DNA of 34,698 bases, taken from NCBI GenBank assembly GCA_017616445.1, contig JAFZYE010000064.1, forward strand, positions 1 through 34,698, written 5' to 3'. A model generated the notes under the pieces. That model did not search any database, had not been told where the DNA came from, and saw nothing but the letters and a program-made list of their open reading frames with translations. Source of the stretch: Bacteroidaceae bacterium. GTDB taxonomy: Bacteria > Bacteroidota > Bacteroidia > Bacteroidales > Bacteroidaceae. The translations under genes and the position numbers were made by a program. Positions 16,684 through 24,797 of the stretch are shown in pieces; position 1 is the first letter of the stretch, and each line of letters starts with the position of its first letter.

Positions 16684-17673
16684 TTAATAAACTTTGAAAC
16701 CAATAATCTTACGCACTTCACGCAAAGTGGCGCTTGCACTCTCGCGTGCTTTCTCTGCACCCAGGCGTGCAATCTTATCCAGTTTATCCTGATCGGATGA
16801 AATCTCGATGATGCGCTCACGGATAGGAGCCAACGTGTTGACGAGGTCTTCAGCAAGTTGTTTCTTCAAATCTCCGTAGCGGATAGAGCAGTCATTCCAT
16901 TTCTCGTTGAAATAGTCGTAGGTATCCTTCGAGGATGCAATCTCCATCAGCGTGAAGAGGTTCTGGATGACTTCTGGCTTTTCGCTGTTAGGTTCTGTAG
17001 GACCGTTATCTGTCACAGCACGCATCACTTTCTTGCGGATAGACTTCTCGTCCTCGTAGAGATAGATGCAGTTTCCGTTGCTTTTTCCCATCTTGCCCGA
17101 ACCATCCAATCCTGGAATTTTGATAGCATGGTCGCCAAAGTAGAAGTTCTGTGGCTCTGGGAAGAACTCCACACCATATATATTATTAAAGCGGCGGGCA
17201 CACTTACGCGCCATCTCCATATTCTGCTCCTGATCCTTACCTACAGGCACCTTAGCGGCACGATGCTGGAGGATGTCAGCTGCCATCAGGGTAGGATAAG
17301 TCAACAAGCCTGCGTTGACGTTATCAGGTTGCTGACGTGCTTTCTCCTTGAATGTCGTCACACGCTCCAACTCTCCCAGATAGCAGTTCATATTGAAATA
17401 GAGATAAAGCTCGATGGTTTCAGGCACATCGCTCTGAATATAAATCGTCGCCTTCTCTGGGTCGATACCACATGCCAAATACTCTGCGAGGATGGTGCGT
17501 GCACTACGCTGTATATCCTCTGGTTTGGGGTGTGTGGTGAGCGAGTGCCAATCGGCTATAAAGAAATAGCAGTTATACTCATCTTGCATCTTCACGAAGC
17601 TGCGAGCAGCTCCGTAGTAGTTTCCTAAATGTAGGTTGCCCGTTGGGCGCATTCCACTTAATACTGTTTCCAT
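16684..17673 (-). CDS. trpS: tryptophanyl-tRNA synthetase
   Basis: Class I synthetase that charges tRNA-Trp (329 residues, normal length). The HIGH-type motif is HLGN at 15-18 in GMRPTGNLHLGNYYG and the KMSKS-type motif is KMGKS at 194-198. The tryptophan-binding region includes YPTLMAADIL and VGKDQEQNMEMAR. Start is the ATG at 17673. The 162-base gap upstream carries copy 2 of the hairpin repeat and no clear promoter, so it may be transcribed from the recJ-recQ-TPR unit or from a promoter I cannot see. Confidence 0.97.
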   Translation of the reverse strand: METVLSGMRPTGNLHLGNYYGAARSFVKMQDEYNCYFFIADWHSLTTHPKPEDIQRSARTILAEYLACGIDPEKATIYIQSDVPETIELYLYFNMNCYLGELERVTTFKEKARQQPDNVNAGLLTYPTLMAADILQHRAAKVPVGKDQEQNMEMARKCARRFNNIYGVEFFPEPQNFYFGDHAIKIPGLDGSGKMGKSNGNCIYLYEDEKSIRKKVMRAVTDNGPTEPNSEKPEVIQNLFTLMEIASSKDTYDYFNEKWNDCSIRYGDLKKQLAEDLVNTLAPIRERIIEISSDQDKLDKIARLGAEKARESASATLREVRKIIGFKVY

Positions 17674-17706
17674 CTTCTTATTTACTATTCGACAATTTAC
17701 GATTTA

Positions 17707-17763
17707 ACTTCGTTCAATCTTGTCACGACTCGGCATAGTTCAAACAAGTTTGACTCTGCGCTC
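17707..17763. repeat. 56-nt hairpin repeat, copy 2
   Basis: Matches 5774-5829. Relative to copy 1 the stem changes from CAAGC/GCTTG to CAAAC/GTTTG, so both sides change and pairing is kept; the third core difference is a T/G. It lies between the trpS start and the TPR gene stop, both on the minus strand. Confidence 0.75.
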
Positions 17764-17835
17764 GCTGCTCCAAGATGTTCCTATTTATTTCCAATTGAAT
17801 TATTTTGCAATTTATTTTTTGTCTTCATCATACTG

Positions 17836-18726
17836 TTAAATGCCTACGTTGAAGCCCAGAGGATCCATTGCCTTGTAAGCATCGCGCATCTCTTGCTCCA
17901 CGTTGCTATATTCACCATTCACATTCTTCAGTTCCTCGGGAGCCAGTTGCAGACCTTCTTCCACAATCTTCGCTGCCTCTTCTTTCTTTCCTTCTGCCAT
18001 CAGGATGGCACCTAATCGGATATATGCCTTCGTGATATAAGGATTGAGTTCTTTCACTTTCAGATAGTACTCTTTGGCCTCTTCGGGTCTCTGCAATGCC
18101 TCACAGCACTCACCTTTCAGCATCAGATACTCATCGTTTTCCTCATCGAGCGACAGAACCACATCGATGTCAGCCTCAGCTTCCGTAAACTGCTGCATCT
18201 CCATCAACAGTTGTGCCCTGAGATAATACGCCTCAGCATAGGGTGCTTCCTGTTGTTTGGAAATAGCCAACGTACACTGTGCAACAGCATTAATCATATC
18301 ACCTTTTGCCTTATACATCTTCGCCATCAGATAATGTGTAGCAGCGACTGAATCATTTACCTGCAAAGCTGCGTTGCAAAGAGTTTCCATAGGTTCGTAC
18401 TGCTCCATTTGGAAATACAACTCAGCCAATGGGAGCAACACATTCAAATCTTCAGGTGTTTTCTCGCGAACTTTCTCCAGCTGCTCAGCAGCAGCTTCCA
18501 GATTGTCCATACTCATCAACGCATTGGCATAAATCATGCGTGTTTCCGTATCGTCCTGCAAGTCGAGTGCACGCTTATAGCACTCAAGGGCGTAGTCCAT
18601 CCTTCCGATGCGCTGAGCCTGAATGCCATCGTACTTGAACACATCGAACTGGTTCTTCACCTTCTGTTCCTGTTTTTCCTCTTCGGTTTCTTCCTTACCT
18701 GTGAATAAAGTCTTGAAAAATCCCAT
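17836..18726 (-). CDS. tetratricopeptide-repeat protein
   Basis: 296-residue protein made almost wholly of TPR helices (for example GRMDYALECYKRALDL, LLPLAELYFQMEQYEPMETL, AYIRLGAILMAEGKKEEAAK). No signal peptide; the short N-terminal MGFFKTLFTGKEETEEEKQE is charged, so it is probably cytoplasmic. Partner unknown. It begins 15 bases after recQ and belongs to the same unit, so co-expression with the repair enzymes is expected, but a direct role in repair is not shown. Confidence 0.8.
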   Translation of the reverse strand: MGFFKTLFTGKEETEEEKQEQKVKNQFDVFKYDGIQAQRIGRMDYALECYKRALDLQDDTETRMIYANALMSMDNLEAAAEQLEKVREKTPEDLNVLLPLAELYFQMEQYEPMETLCNAALQVNDSVAATHYLMAKMYKAKGDMINAVAQCTLAISKQQEAPYAEAYYLRAQLLMEMQQFTEAEADIDVVLSLDEENDEYLMLKGECCEALQRPEEAKEYYLKVKELNPYITKAYIRLGAILMAEGKKEEAAKIVEEGLQLAPEELKNVNGEYSNVEQEMRDAYKAMDPLGFNVGI

Positions 18727-18741
18727 ATTCTATTTTGTTTG

Positions 18742-20646
18742 TTATTTCTTCTTTATCTTATTACTTTTCACCACAACTTCCTCCTCCGCTATCATCCACT
18801 TCACAGCTGCACGGATATCCTCTTCGTTTCCTGAGATAGCCCAGAGGTCAGCCATCGTGTGCCACTCACCATCTGCCAGCACTCCATCAATCTTTTGCGA
18901 CATCTGCATCTTCAGCTGCTCTTGTTTCGGCATTTTCTTCTTGCGGATACACACATCACACCCTCCACATTCCTCAGCCTTGGGTTCTCCGAAATAGGCT
19001 AACAGCATCTTGCTACGGCATTGGTTGTCTTCCGATGCATAGTGTATCATCTCCTCAATTCTGCGTGCAAAATCAGCCTTACGGTCCTCATACACATAGG
19101 GAGGCAACCCTATTTCCTCCTTATCCACCCGTCCTATGCGGAACATCACGGTTGGCGTGTTACGACGTGGGATGTAATCGATGATGCGACGTTGGTTCAA
19201 ATCCTTCAGAACTCGATAGACTGTCTCCACATCCAACCCTGTGAGATGCGACAGATAGTTCTCGTCGATATACTCGAAGTCGGCGAACAGACCTGTGTAG
19301 TTCCTCAGAAGTGCATGTATCAGCGTATCGATTTGCTTTTCGCGGCTATTGAGCAAATAGAGTTCTTCTTTGTGCAGGATGATATGCACCCTCGACTTGA
19401 AGTCGTTATCCTCCGCATAGTCAATATACCCTGCGTTGTTCAGCAATCTGAGTGCGCTGTTGGCAGTATTGGCGAAATGGCGGAAATACTTGCAGAACTT
19501 CTCCAGACTGAAGTCAAAAGTACGTCCACACCCTTCACCTGTCCCCACTTGCAGGAAATGACACACATCCTCGTAGGTCTGGCGGATGTATTCCGGATCA
19601 GGATAGGTTTCATTGACACGCCTGCGCAAGATGGAATCATCCAACCGATTATAGAGCAACACAGCGTATGACTTCTCTCCGTCTCGTCCTGCACGTCCTG
19701 CCTCCTGGAAATACGACTCGATGGAATCGGGCACATTGTAGTGTATCACCAACCGCACATCGGCTTTATCGATTCCCATTCCGAACGCATTGGTAGCCAC
19801 CATCACCCGATTTCTGCCTTTCGACCAGTTGATGTGTCGCAAGTCCTTCTCTGCATCCGTCAACCCTGCGTGATAGTTGTCGGCTGTGATGCCATTTGCA
19901 ATCAGGTACTTCGCCAACTCGCTCGTCAGGCGGCGACTACGCGTATAGACAATCGCACTTCCTTGCGGCATCTTCTGGAGGATGCTCAGCGTTTCCGCTG
20001 TCTTGTCGACAGTCTGGCGGACGATATAAGCCAGATTCTTGCGTTCGAAACTCATCGAGAACACATTGTGTTCCTTGAATTCCAGTTTGTCCTGAATGTC
20101 ATCCACCACCTTAGGAGTGGCTGTAGCCGTCAAAGCCAGCACAGGCACATGATACGGGATGAGATGACGCACCTCTACGATTCTCAAGTACGACGGGCGG
20201 AAGTCATATCCCCACTGGGACACACAATGGGCCTCGTCGACCGTTATCATACAGATTCTCGGAATGTGAGCGAGTTTCTGTCTGAACAGTTCAGAACCAA
20301 GTCGCTCAGGGGAGATGTAAAGAAACTTATAATTGCCGTAGATACAATTGTCGTAAGCTCGACTGATATCGTCACGCATCATCCCCGAATACACAGCTTC
20401 GGCTTTGATGCCATTCATTCGCAGGCGGCTCACCTGGTCTTTCATCAACGAAATCAATGGGGTCACCACGATGTTCAGTCCGTCCATCGCCAGCGTAGGC
20501 ACTTGGAAACAGATGGACTTTCCTCCGCCTGTCGGCATCAACCCCAACGTGTCCTTACCTTGTGCGATGCTTTCGATGATTTCTTCCTGAATGCCTCGAA
20601 ACGAATCGAAGCCCCAGTGTTCCTTCAACAGCTCCCTAAAGGTCAT
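18742..20646 (-). CDS. recQ: RecQ-family ATP-dependent DNA helicase
   Basis: 3'-5' DNA helicase for recombination and fork repair, 634 residues. Motifs: PTGGGKS (Walker A, 40-44), DEAH at 137-140 in TVDEAHCVSQWGYDFRPSY, QEAGRAGRDG (motif VI), then the RecQ zinc site with CRSKMLLAYFG and CGGCDVC, and a winged-helix RQC-like part. The C-terminus is short and lacks an obvious HRDC domain. The ATG at 20646 has GGAGG 6 bases upstream and shares one base with the recJ stop (TGATG); a GTG at 20649 is an alternative. Coupled translation with recJ is likely. Confidence 0.95.
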   Translation of the reverse strand: MTFRELLKEHWGFDSFRGIQEEIIESIAQGKDTLGLMPTGGGKSICFQVPTLAMDGLNIVVTPLISLMKDQVSRLRMNGIKAEAVYSGMMRDDISRAYDNCIYGNYKFLYISPERLGSELFRQKLAHIPRICMITVDEAHCVSQWGYDFRPSYLRIVEVRHLIPYHVPVLALTATATPKVVDDIQDKLEFKEHNVFSMSFERKNLAYIVRQTVDKTAETLSILQKMPQGSAIVYTRSRRLTSELAKYLIANGITADNYHAGLTDAEKDLRHINWSKGRNRVMVATNAFGMGIDKADVRLVIHYNVPDSIESYFQEAGRAGRDGEKSYAVLLYNRLDDSILRRRVNETYPDPEYIRQTYEDVCHFLQVGTGEGCGRTFDFSLEKFCKYFRHFANTANSALRLLNNAGYIDYAEDNDFKSRVHIILHKEELYLLNSREKQIDTLIHALLRNYTGLFADFEYIDENYLSHLTGLDVETVYRVLKDLNQRRIIDYIPRRNTPTVMFRIGRVDKEEIGLPPYVYEDRKADFARRIEEMIHYASEDNQCRSKMLLAYFGEPKAEECGGCDVCIRKKKMPKQEQLKMQMSQKIDGVLADGEWHTMADLWAISGNEEDIRAAVKWMIAEEEVVVKSNKIKKK

Positions 20647-22373
20647 CACGCACCTCCCTTATCACTCCTGATATCTTCAATCTGCAGTTGCACTTCTCCG
20701 TGCTTATGTGTATTCTCTTCTATCGTGTAAACGATATCAAACGATCCTTTCGTCTTGATGTAGCGAGCCTCAGAACTCTGTCCGAAGGCAATACCGTTCA
20801 TCACATTGCTCGATTTGCTATCCACGAGTTCCAGCTTGATATGTTCCTGCTCACGACCTACCACCTTACTGGTTCCGTAGTCGTACACCTGATGGGTGCA
20901 GAAGATGGGTTTGGGGTTCTCTGGACCAAACGGACGGAATTTCTTCAAGTCGGAGAAGAACTTATGGGTAATCTCCTTGAAGTTGATTAGGGCATCCACT
21001 TCCAGCGTAGGCTTGATATGCTCTGGGTTGATGTTTTCCGTCACATAAGTCATGAAACGCTGTTTGAACTCTTCGAGGTTTTCCGCCTTGAGCGACAGAC
21101 CTGCCGCATAGGTGTGTCCACCAAAGTTGATGAGCAAATCTCGGCAACTCTCGATAGCTGCATAGACATCGAATCCTGCCACACTTCGAGCAGAACCCAC
21201 GATTTCATCGCCTGCTTTGGTCAGCACCACAGCCGGACGATAATAGAGTTCTGTCAGTCGTGAGGCCACGATTCCAATCAGGCCCTTGTGCCAGTCCTCA
21301 TTGTAGATGACAATCGCACTCTCGTCCTCGTTGCTGCTGATGTCCTTCACCAGATTGCTGGCTTCGACCGTCATACGCTTGTCGAGCTCCTTACGCTCTT
21401 CGTTATACTGGTCAATCTGCTCTGCCATCTTCTTTGCGGCCTCCGGGTCGTGCTCTATGAGGAGCGATACCGACTCCTTACCGTTCTGCATTCGTCCTGA
21501 GGCATTGATACGCGGACCTATCTTGAAGATGATGTCCGACATGACCACATCTCTGCCTGTCAACCCGCAGTTGTCCAGGATTGCCTTCAATCCCGTACTT
21601 GGTTTCGTGTTCAGCTGACGCATGCCGTGATAGGCCAGAATGCGGTTCTCACCTACGATTGGTACGATATCGGCTGCGATACTTACGACTACAAGGTCCA
21701 GCAAAGGCAACAGGGTATTGAAAGCAATACCGTTACTCAGAGCAAATGCCTGAACCAGTTTAAATCCTACGCCACAGCCCGACAGGTTCTTGTCTGGATA
21801 AGTGGCATCTTTGCGTTTTGCGTTCAGAATGGCTACGGCTGGCGGCAACACCTCATCTGGCACATGATGGTCGCAGATGATGAAGTCAATCCCCTTCGAC
21901 TTCGCATAAGCTATCTCCTCAACGGCCTTGATGCCGCAGTCGAGGATGATGACCAGCTTCACACCTGTCTCGTACGCATAGTCAATCCCCTGCTTCGACA
22001 CTCCGTATCCCTCATCGTTGCGATCGGGGATATAGTAGTCGAGGTTCGAATAGTATTGCTGCAAAAACCGATAGACCAATGCAACCGCAGTACACCCGTC
22101 CACATCATAGTCACCATAGATCAAGATGCGCTCCTTCCTGCCCATCGCCTCGTTCAGGCGCTCCACAGCCAAGTCCATATCCCTCATCAGGAATGGATCG
22201 TGTAGGTCGTGCAATTGGGGTCGGAAGAACTTACGCGCCTCGTCCTCTGTGGCTATGCCTCGCTTGAGCAGCAGTCGACACAAGGTGGGGCTGATATTCA
22301 GCTTACCAGCCAGCTCTTGCGCAGCTTCCTCTTCTTGAGGTGTTGAGGGTTTGTAGTTCCATTGATAATTCAT
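20646..22373 (-). CDS. recJ: single-stranded-DNA-specific exonuclease RecJ
   Basis: 5'-3' ssDNA exonuclease of the DHH phosphoesterase family, 575 residues. Motifs: GDYDVDG at 87-93, the DHH signature CDHHVPDE with DHH at 168-170, RINASGRM, and the DHHA1 motif GGHTYAAGL near residue 415; the C-terminal OB-type domain follows. Length is usual. It heads the recJ-recQ-TPR unit. RecJ and RecQ act together in resection, so their coupled translation fits their roles. Confidence 0.96.
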   Translation of the reverse strand: MNYQWNYKPSTPQEEEAAQELAGKLNISPTLCRLLLKRGIATEDEARKFFRPQLHDLHDPFLMRDMDLAVERLNEAMGRKERILIYGDYDVDGCTAVALVYRFLQQYYSNLDYYIPDRNDEGYGVSKQGIDYAYETGVKLVIILDCGIKAVEEIAYAKSKGIDFIICDHHVPDEVLPPAVAILNAKRKDATYPDKNLSGCGVGFKLVQAFALSNGIAFNTLLPLLDLVVVSIAADIVPIVGENRILAYHGMRQLNTKPSTGLKAILDNCGLTGRDVVMSDIIFKIGPRINASGRMQNGKESVSLLIEHDPEAAKKMAEQIDQYNEERKELDKRMTVEASNLVKDISSNEDESAIVIYNEDWHKGLIGIVASRLTELYYRPAVVLTKAGDEIVGSARSVAGFDVYAAIESCRDLLINFGGHTYAAGLSLKAENLEEFKQRFMTYVTENINPEHIKPTLEVDALINFKEITHKFFSDLKKFRPFGPENPKPIFCTHQVYDYGTSKVVGREQEHIKLELVDSKSSNVMNGIAFGQSSEARYIKTKGSFDIVYTIEENTHKHGEVQLQIEDIRSDKGGA

Positions 22374-22451
22374 CTATATTTTGTATTTTAGTCAGCGTAT
22401 TCAGAGGGCAACTTTTCATTGCCCGCAAGGGTAATGCCACAATTCGGCATT

Positions 22452-22459
22452 CAAAGTTA
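22452..22459 (-). promoter_or_regulatory. recJ -7 box
   Basis: TAACTTTG on the minus strand, 79 bases upstream of the recJ ATG. At the -33 position only TTCG is present. The leader that follows contains a GGGCAA/TTGCCC hairpin (about 22416-22438). Confidence 0.45.
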
Positions 22460-22461
22460 AG

Positions 22462-22506
22462 AAAAAAAACTCATACCGAAGGTATCATCGGACTTTTTTC
22501 CGATGA
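22462..22506 (-). terminator. second terminator-like structure upstream of recJ
   Basis: On the minus strand an 8-bp perfect stem (TCATCGGA, 6-base loop, TCCGATGA) is followed by ATACC-TTC-GGTAT and then a run of eight T. Two hairpins plus a T run lie just before the recJ -7 box and may insulate it. Confidence 0.5.
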
Positions 22507-22551
22507 AACGCCTGCATTTTCTCTCAAAAAGTAGCAAATTGACATAAAAAA

Positions 22552-22579
22552 GCGCCTTACATTCGAAAATGTAAGGCAC
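22552..22579 (-). terminator. rho-independent terminator of the metallopeptidase gene
   Basis: On the minus strand a 12-bp stem (GTGCCTTACATT with AATGTAAGGCGC, one G-U pair) closes a UUCG loop and is followed by TTTTTTAT. It lies 40 bases after the stop at 22620. Confidence 0.9.
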
Positions 22580-22619
22580 CTTTAGTTGTTGACAATTAAT
22601 CGTTTTCCACCTTGGGGTC

Positions 22620-23513
22620 CTATAGTTCGCTGTCGCTTCGACTGAAGGTGTCGCCTCTTGTTACGTCACCCGTCTGAAGTCCCAGTTTGAACCAACGCAT
22701 TCGCTGTGCTGAAGTACCATGAGTGAACTCCTCAGACACCACAACTCCACGCGCTTTCTTCTGCAGGTAGTCGTCGCCTATGACCTGAGCACACTTGATG
22801 GCTTCTTCGATGTCGCCATCATCCAACGAGTTGAACATCTTGTTGTCATAATGTGCCCACACACCTGCATAGAAGTCGGCAAGCAATTCCAAACGCACAG
22901 AAACCTTGTTGGCCTCCTCCTTACTGAGTTTTGCCATCTGCTGATGTGCCTTACCCAATGTTCCATTGAGGTATTCCACATGATGACCCACCTCGTGAGC
23001 AATCACGTATGCGTAAGCAAAGTCACCATCGGCACCCAGCGACTGTTTCATGGTCATGAAGAAAGAGAGGTCGATGTAGAGCGCCTGATCGCCAGAGCAA
23101 TAGAAAGGTCCCATCTGAGCAGAACCGTTTCCACATGCGGTCTGAACGGCATCAGTGTAGAGCACCATACGTGGGTACTCATACTCACCCCACCCATTCT
23201 GCTTGAATACTTGCGTCCAAACATCCTCAGTTCCAGCGAGAATCTGCTTCGAGAATTTTGCCAGCTCTTGCTCCTCAGCTGTGAACTCACGTTGCTGACC
23301 CTGAGCCACCTCTGTGCTACCACCAATGACAGAACCCAATCCGCCATTCTGATTCACAGTATCCACCACAGCAGAGAATGGGTCTCCACCACTAATCCAT
23401 GCTATCAATGCAGCAATAATGATACCTCCAATGCCCAATCCGGCCTTGGCCCCACCGCTCATCCGGCGGCGGTCGTCTACATTTGTGCTTTCGCGTCTTC
23501 CGTCTAGTTTCAT
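22620..23513 (-). CDS. YpfJ-like neutral zinc metallopeptidase
   Basis: Single-pass membrane protein, 297 residues. Short basic cytoplasmic N-terminus (MKLDGRRESTNVDDRRR), one transmembrane helix at about 25-41 (GLGIGGIIIAALIAW), then an extracytoplasmic domain with the zinc motif HEVGHH at 173-178 and a downstream LELLADFYAGVW that supplies the third ligand region. FYCSGDQALYIDLSFF is typical of this family. Substrate unknown. It starts 36 bases after hepT in the same direction and ends at a strong terminator. Confidence 0.9.
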   Translation of the reverse strand: MKLDGRRESTNVDDRRRMSGGAKAGLGIGGIIIAALIAWISGGDPFSAVVDTVNQNGGLGSVIGGSTEVAQGQQREFTAEEQELAKFSKQILAGTEDVWTQVFKQNGWGEYEYPRMVLYTDAVQTACGNGSAQMGPFYCSGDQALYIDLSFFMTMKQSLGADGDFAYAYVIAHEVGHHVEYLNGTLGKAHQQMAKLSKEEANKVSVRLELLADFYAGVWAHYDNKMFNSLDDGDIEEAIKCAQVIGDDYLQKKARGVVVSEEFTHGTSAQRMRWFKLGLQTGDVTRGDTFSRSDSEL

Positions 23514-23549
23514 AGTTGTAAAAAGTCTTTATATTTAGGTTATTTTCGT

Positions 23550-23936
23550 CTAAGCCAAAGAATCTAACAGAAAATCTGTTGCTTCTTCCAAAGCATCAAG
23601 ATCGTTTTTAACTGATGAAAAAATAACATCTCCATCTATATCAAAGTAACCATGAGCAATATGATTACGAATACCCATTACATCTTCCCAAGGAATCTCA
23701 GGACGCATAAATAGGAAGTTTCCATCTGTCAGTTGATTGATTTGTTTAAAGCCTTCACCTATTGCCTCTATCAACATACAACTTGCAGCCAATTTCTGCA
23801 TCCCTTCAGGAGAAACATAATAATCTTCTGAAGAAGTGATAGCTTCATTCCACTCCTTCAACTGTCCTATAGCCGTCTTGATTTGCTCAAGAGTTCCTTT
23901 TACACGATTGCGTTTATCTAATGACGTAAATTCCAT
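23550..23936 (-). CDS. hepT: HepT-family HEPN toxin of an MntA/HepT system
   Basis: Predicted RNase toxin (about 128 residues). The motif RX4HXY is complete: Arg90, His95 and Tyr97 in RNHIAHGY. In characterised members the tyrosine is AMPylated by the partner MntA, which inactivates the toxin. The ATG at 23936 is chosen; the frame also opens at a TTG at 23954. Either start lies inside the end of mntA (23-41 base overlap), so the two are translationally coupled. The complete motifs suggest a functional rather than degenerate pair. Confidence 0.88.
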   Translation of the reverse strand: MEFTSLDKRNRVKGTLEQIKTAIGQLKEWNEAITSSEDYYVSPEGMQKLAASCMLIEAIGEGFKQINQLTDGNFLFMRPEIPWEDVMGIRNHIAHGYFDIDGDVIFSSVKNDLDALEEATDFLLDSLA

Positions 23937-24210
23937 CACGTTCGATATTTTCAAGAAGATACGGATTGATATGTTTATGCATCCTCACGACATCAACTGA
24001 GCATTGCAGCAATTGCTCCAAAAAGCGTTTAAGGCGAGCAAGCATGTAGAGACTTGGCTCCATTTCTACACAGACATCCACATCACTATCGTCCCTCTGC
24101 TCACCTCGAGAAACAGAACCAAACAAGCGCAGCGAACGTATACCAAATTGCGTCCGCAGTTCCTCACTATGTGCAGAAATCAACTCTATGTAATCTTTTG
24201 CCTTTCGCAT
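23914..24210 (-). CDS. mntA: MntA-family nucleotidyltransferase antitoxin
   Basis: 98-residue minimal nucleotidyltransferase with the exact signature GSX10DXD: Gly31-Ser32 in FGSVSRGE and Asp43/Asp45 in DSDVDV. Members AMPylate the partner HepT and so neutralise it. Start is the ATG at 24210. The product is standard length and overlaps hepT. A -7 box (24231-24238) lies 20 bases upstream, with a direct repeat of TACACAAAAG that might serve autoregulation. Confidence 0.88.
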   Translation of the reverse strand: MRKAKDYIELISAHSEELRTQFGIRSLRLFGSVSRGEQRDDSDVDVCVEMEPSLYMLARLKRFLEQLLQCSVDVVRMHKHINPYLLENIERDGIYVIR

Positions 24211-24230
24211 GTTCTATCTCTTTTCGATTG

Positions 24231-24269
24231 CAAATATACACAAAAGAATTCAATGATGTACACAAAAAG
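24231..24269 (-). promoter_or_regulatory. mntA promoter region with direct repeats
   Basis: TATATTTG (24238-24231, minus strand) is a good -7 box; the nearest TTG is 24 bases away, longer than usual. TACACAAAAG at 24237-24246 recurs as TACACAAAAAG at 24259-24269, about two helical turns apart. Confidence 0.5.
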
Positions 24270-24459
24270 TCGGAAAAAGTGAGTTTTGCCAGCTTTCATG
24301 CTGATGTTTCGTCAATTTTCCCTACAACCTATGCAGTTAACGCGGATTCTATACCACAAGTGAAACCAGAAAACTACCAACAAATCTTTTTTCTTACTAT
24401 TTCGGCTATTTTTTTGTCATCCCAAGAGAAAAAAGTTTCTTAGCAGGAAGAAAAAAGTT

Positions 24460-24541
24460 GTTCGTGGGCGGCGAACACTGGTTCGTGGGCGACGAACACT
24501 GGTTCGTGGGCGGCGAACACAGGTTCGTGGCCCACGAACAG
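24460..24541. repeat. four tandem 21-bp units, each with inverted symmetry
   Basis: Units start at 24460, 24481, 24502 and 24523, the last being 19 bp. Each has the form GTTCG-N7-CGAAC plus a short linker; the last is GTTCGTGG-C-CCACGAAC, an 8-bp stem. In one plus-strand frame the array encodes a heptad repeat FVGGEHW, but that frame has no ATG. Confidence 0.9.
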
Positions 24542-24585
24542 AAAAATCCATTAGGAATTAGAACAAAAAGGATGCGTTAGAACAA

Positions 24586-24678
24586 AAAATCTATAGTGAC
24601 CTCGTAACAATCCCCTCTTTGTTGCTGGAGCATTGAGAGGATACCCTCACAGCCCTGCATTTTGAACTGATGGGCTAT
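24586..24678 (-). pseudogene. 3' relic of a TraB/GumN-like gene
   Basis: On the minus strand the bases read AHQFKMQGCEGILSMLQQQ. This matches the C-terminus of the intact TraB-like protein at 32934-34055 (AHLLNTPGSEGILSMLQQQ). At DNA level a 24-base run is identical (24619-24642 and 32961-32984). Upstream of AH the relic is closed by a stop codon, and after QQQ the sequence diverges. Confidence 0.7.
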
Positions 24679-24715
24679 CTACAGTTTTAATCTCGAAAAG
24701 AAATAGTAGAAATTA

Positions 24716-24747
24716 TTTGGTACTTTCAAATAAATGCCGTATATTTG
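24716..24747 (+). promoter_or_regulatory. promoter of the DUF4384 gene, Bacteroidetes type
   Basis: TTTG (24716-24719), 20 bases, TATATTTG (24740-24747): a perfect match to the consensus. The predicted start of transcription is about 45 bases before the ATG. Confidence 0.85.
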
Positions 24748-24797
24748 CAGCGCTGTTACTAATCAAGCACAATCATGAATCCGTAAAAAAGAACAAT

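Larger units (their letters stand above)
24211..24797. other. intergenic region between mntA and the DUF4384 gene
   Basis: No intact gene. It holds the mntA promoter region (24231-24269), AT-rich sequence with no recognisable content (24270-24455), a 21-bp tandem repeat (24460-24541), a TraB-like gene relic (24586-24678) and the DUF4384 promoter (24716-24747). Confidence 0.7.

Noticed and set aside
19741-20730. Plus-strand open frame of about 329 codons
   Set aside because: Antisense shadow of recQ; the minus-strand frame has all helicase motifs.
22719-23507. Plus-strand open frame of about 262 codons
   Set aside because: Antisense to the metallopeptidase gene with the HEVGHH motif; no features of its own.
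23936-23954. TTG start for hepT at 23954
   Set aside because: The ATG at 23936 gives the usual HepT length; the extra six residues are not characteristic.
24054-24443. Plus-strand frame of 129 codons overlapping mntA
   Set aside because: Most of it is antisense to mntA and the remainder has no recognisable domain or ribosome-binding site.
24460-24541. Possible CRISPR array
   Set aside because: The units are 21 bp and directly adjacent with almost no variable spacer, and no cas genes are nearby.
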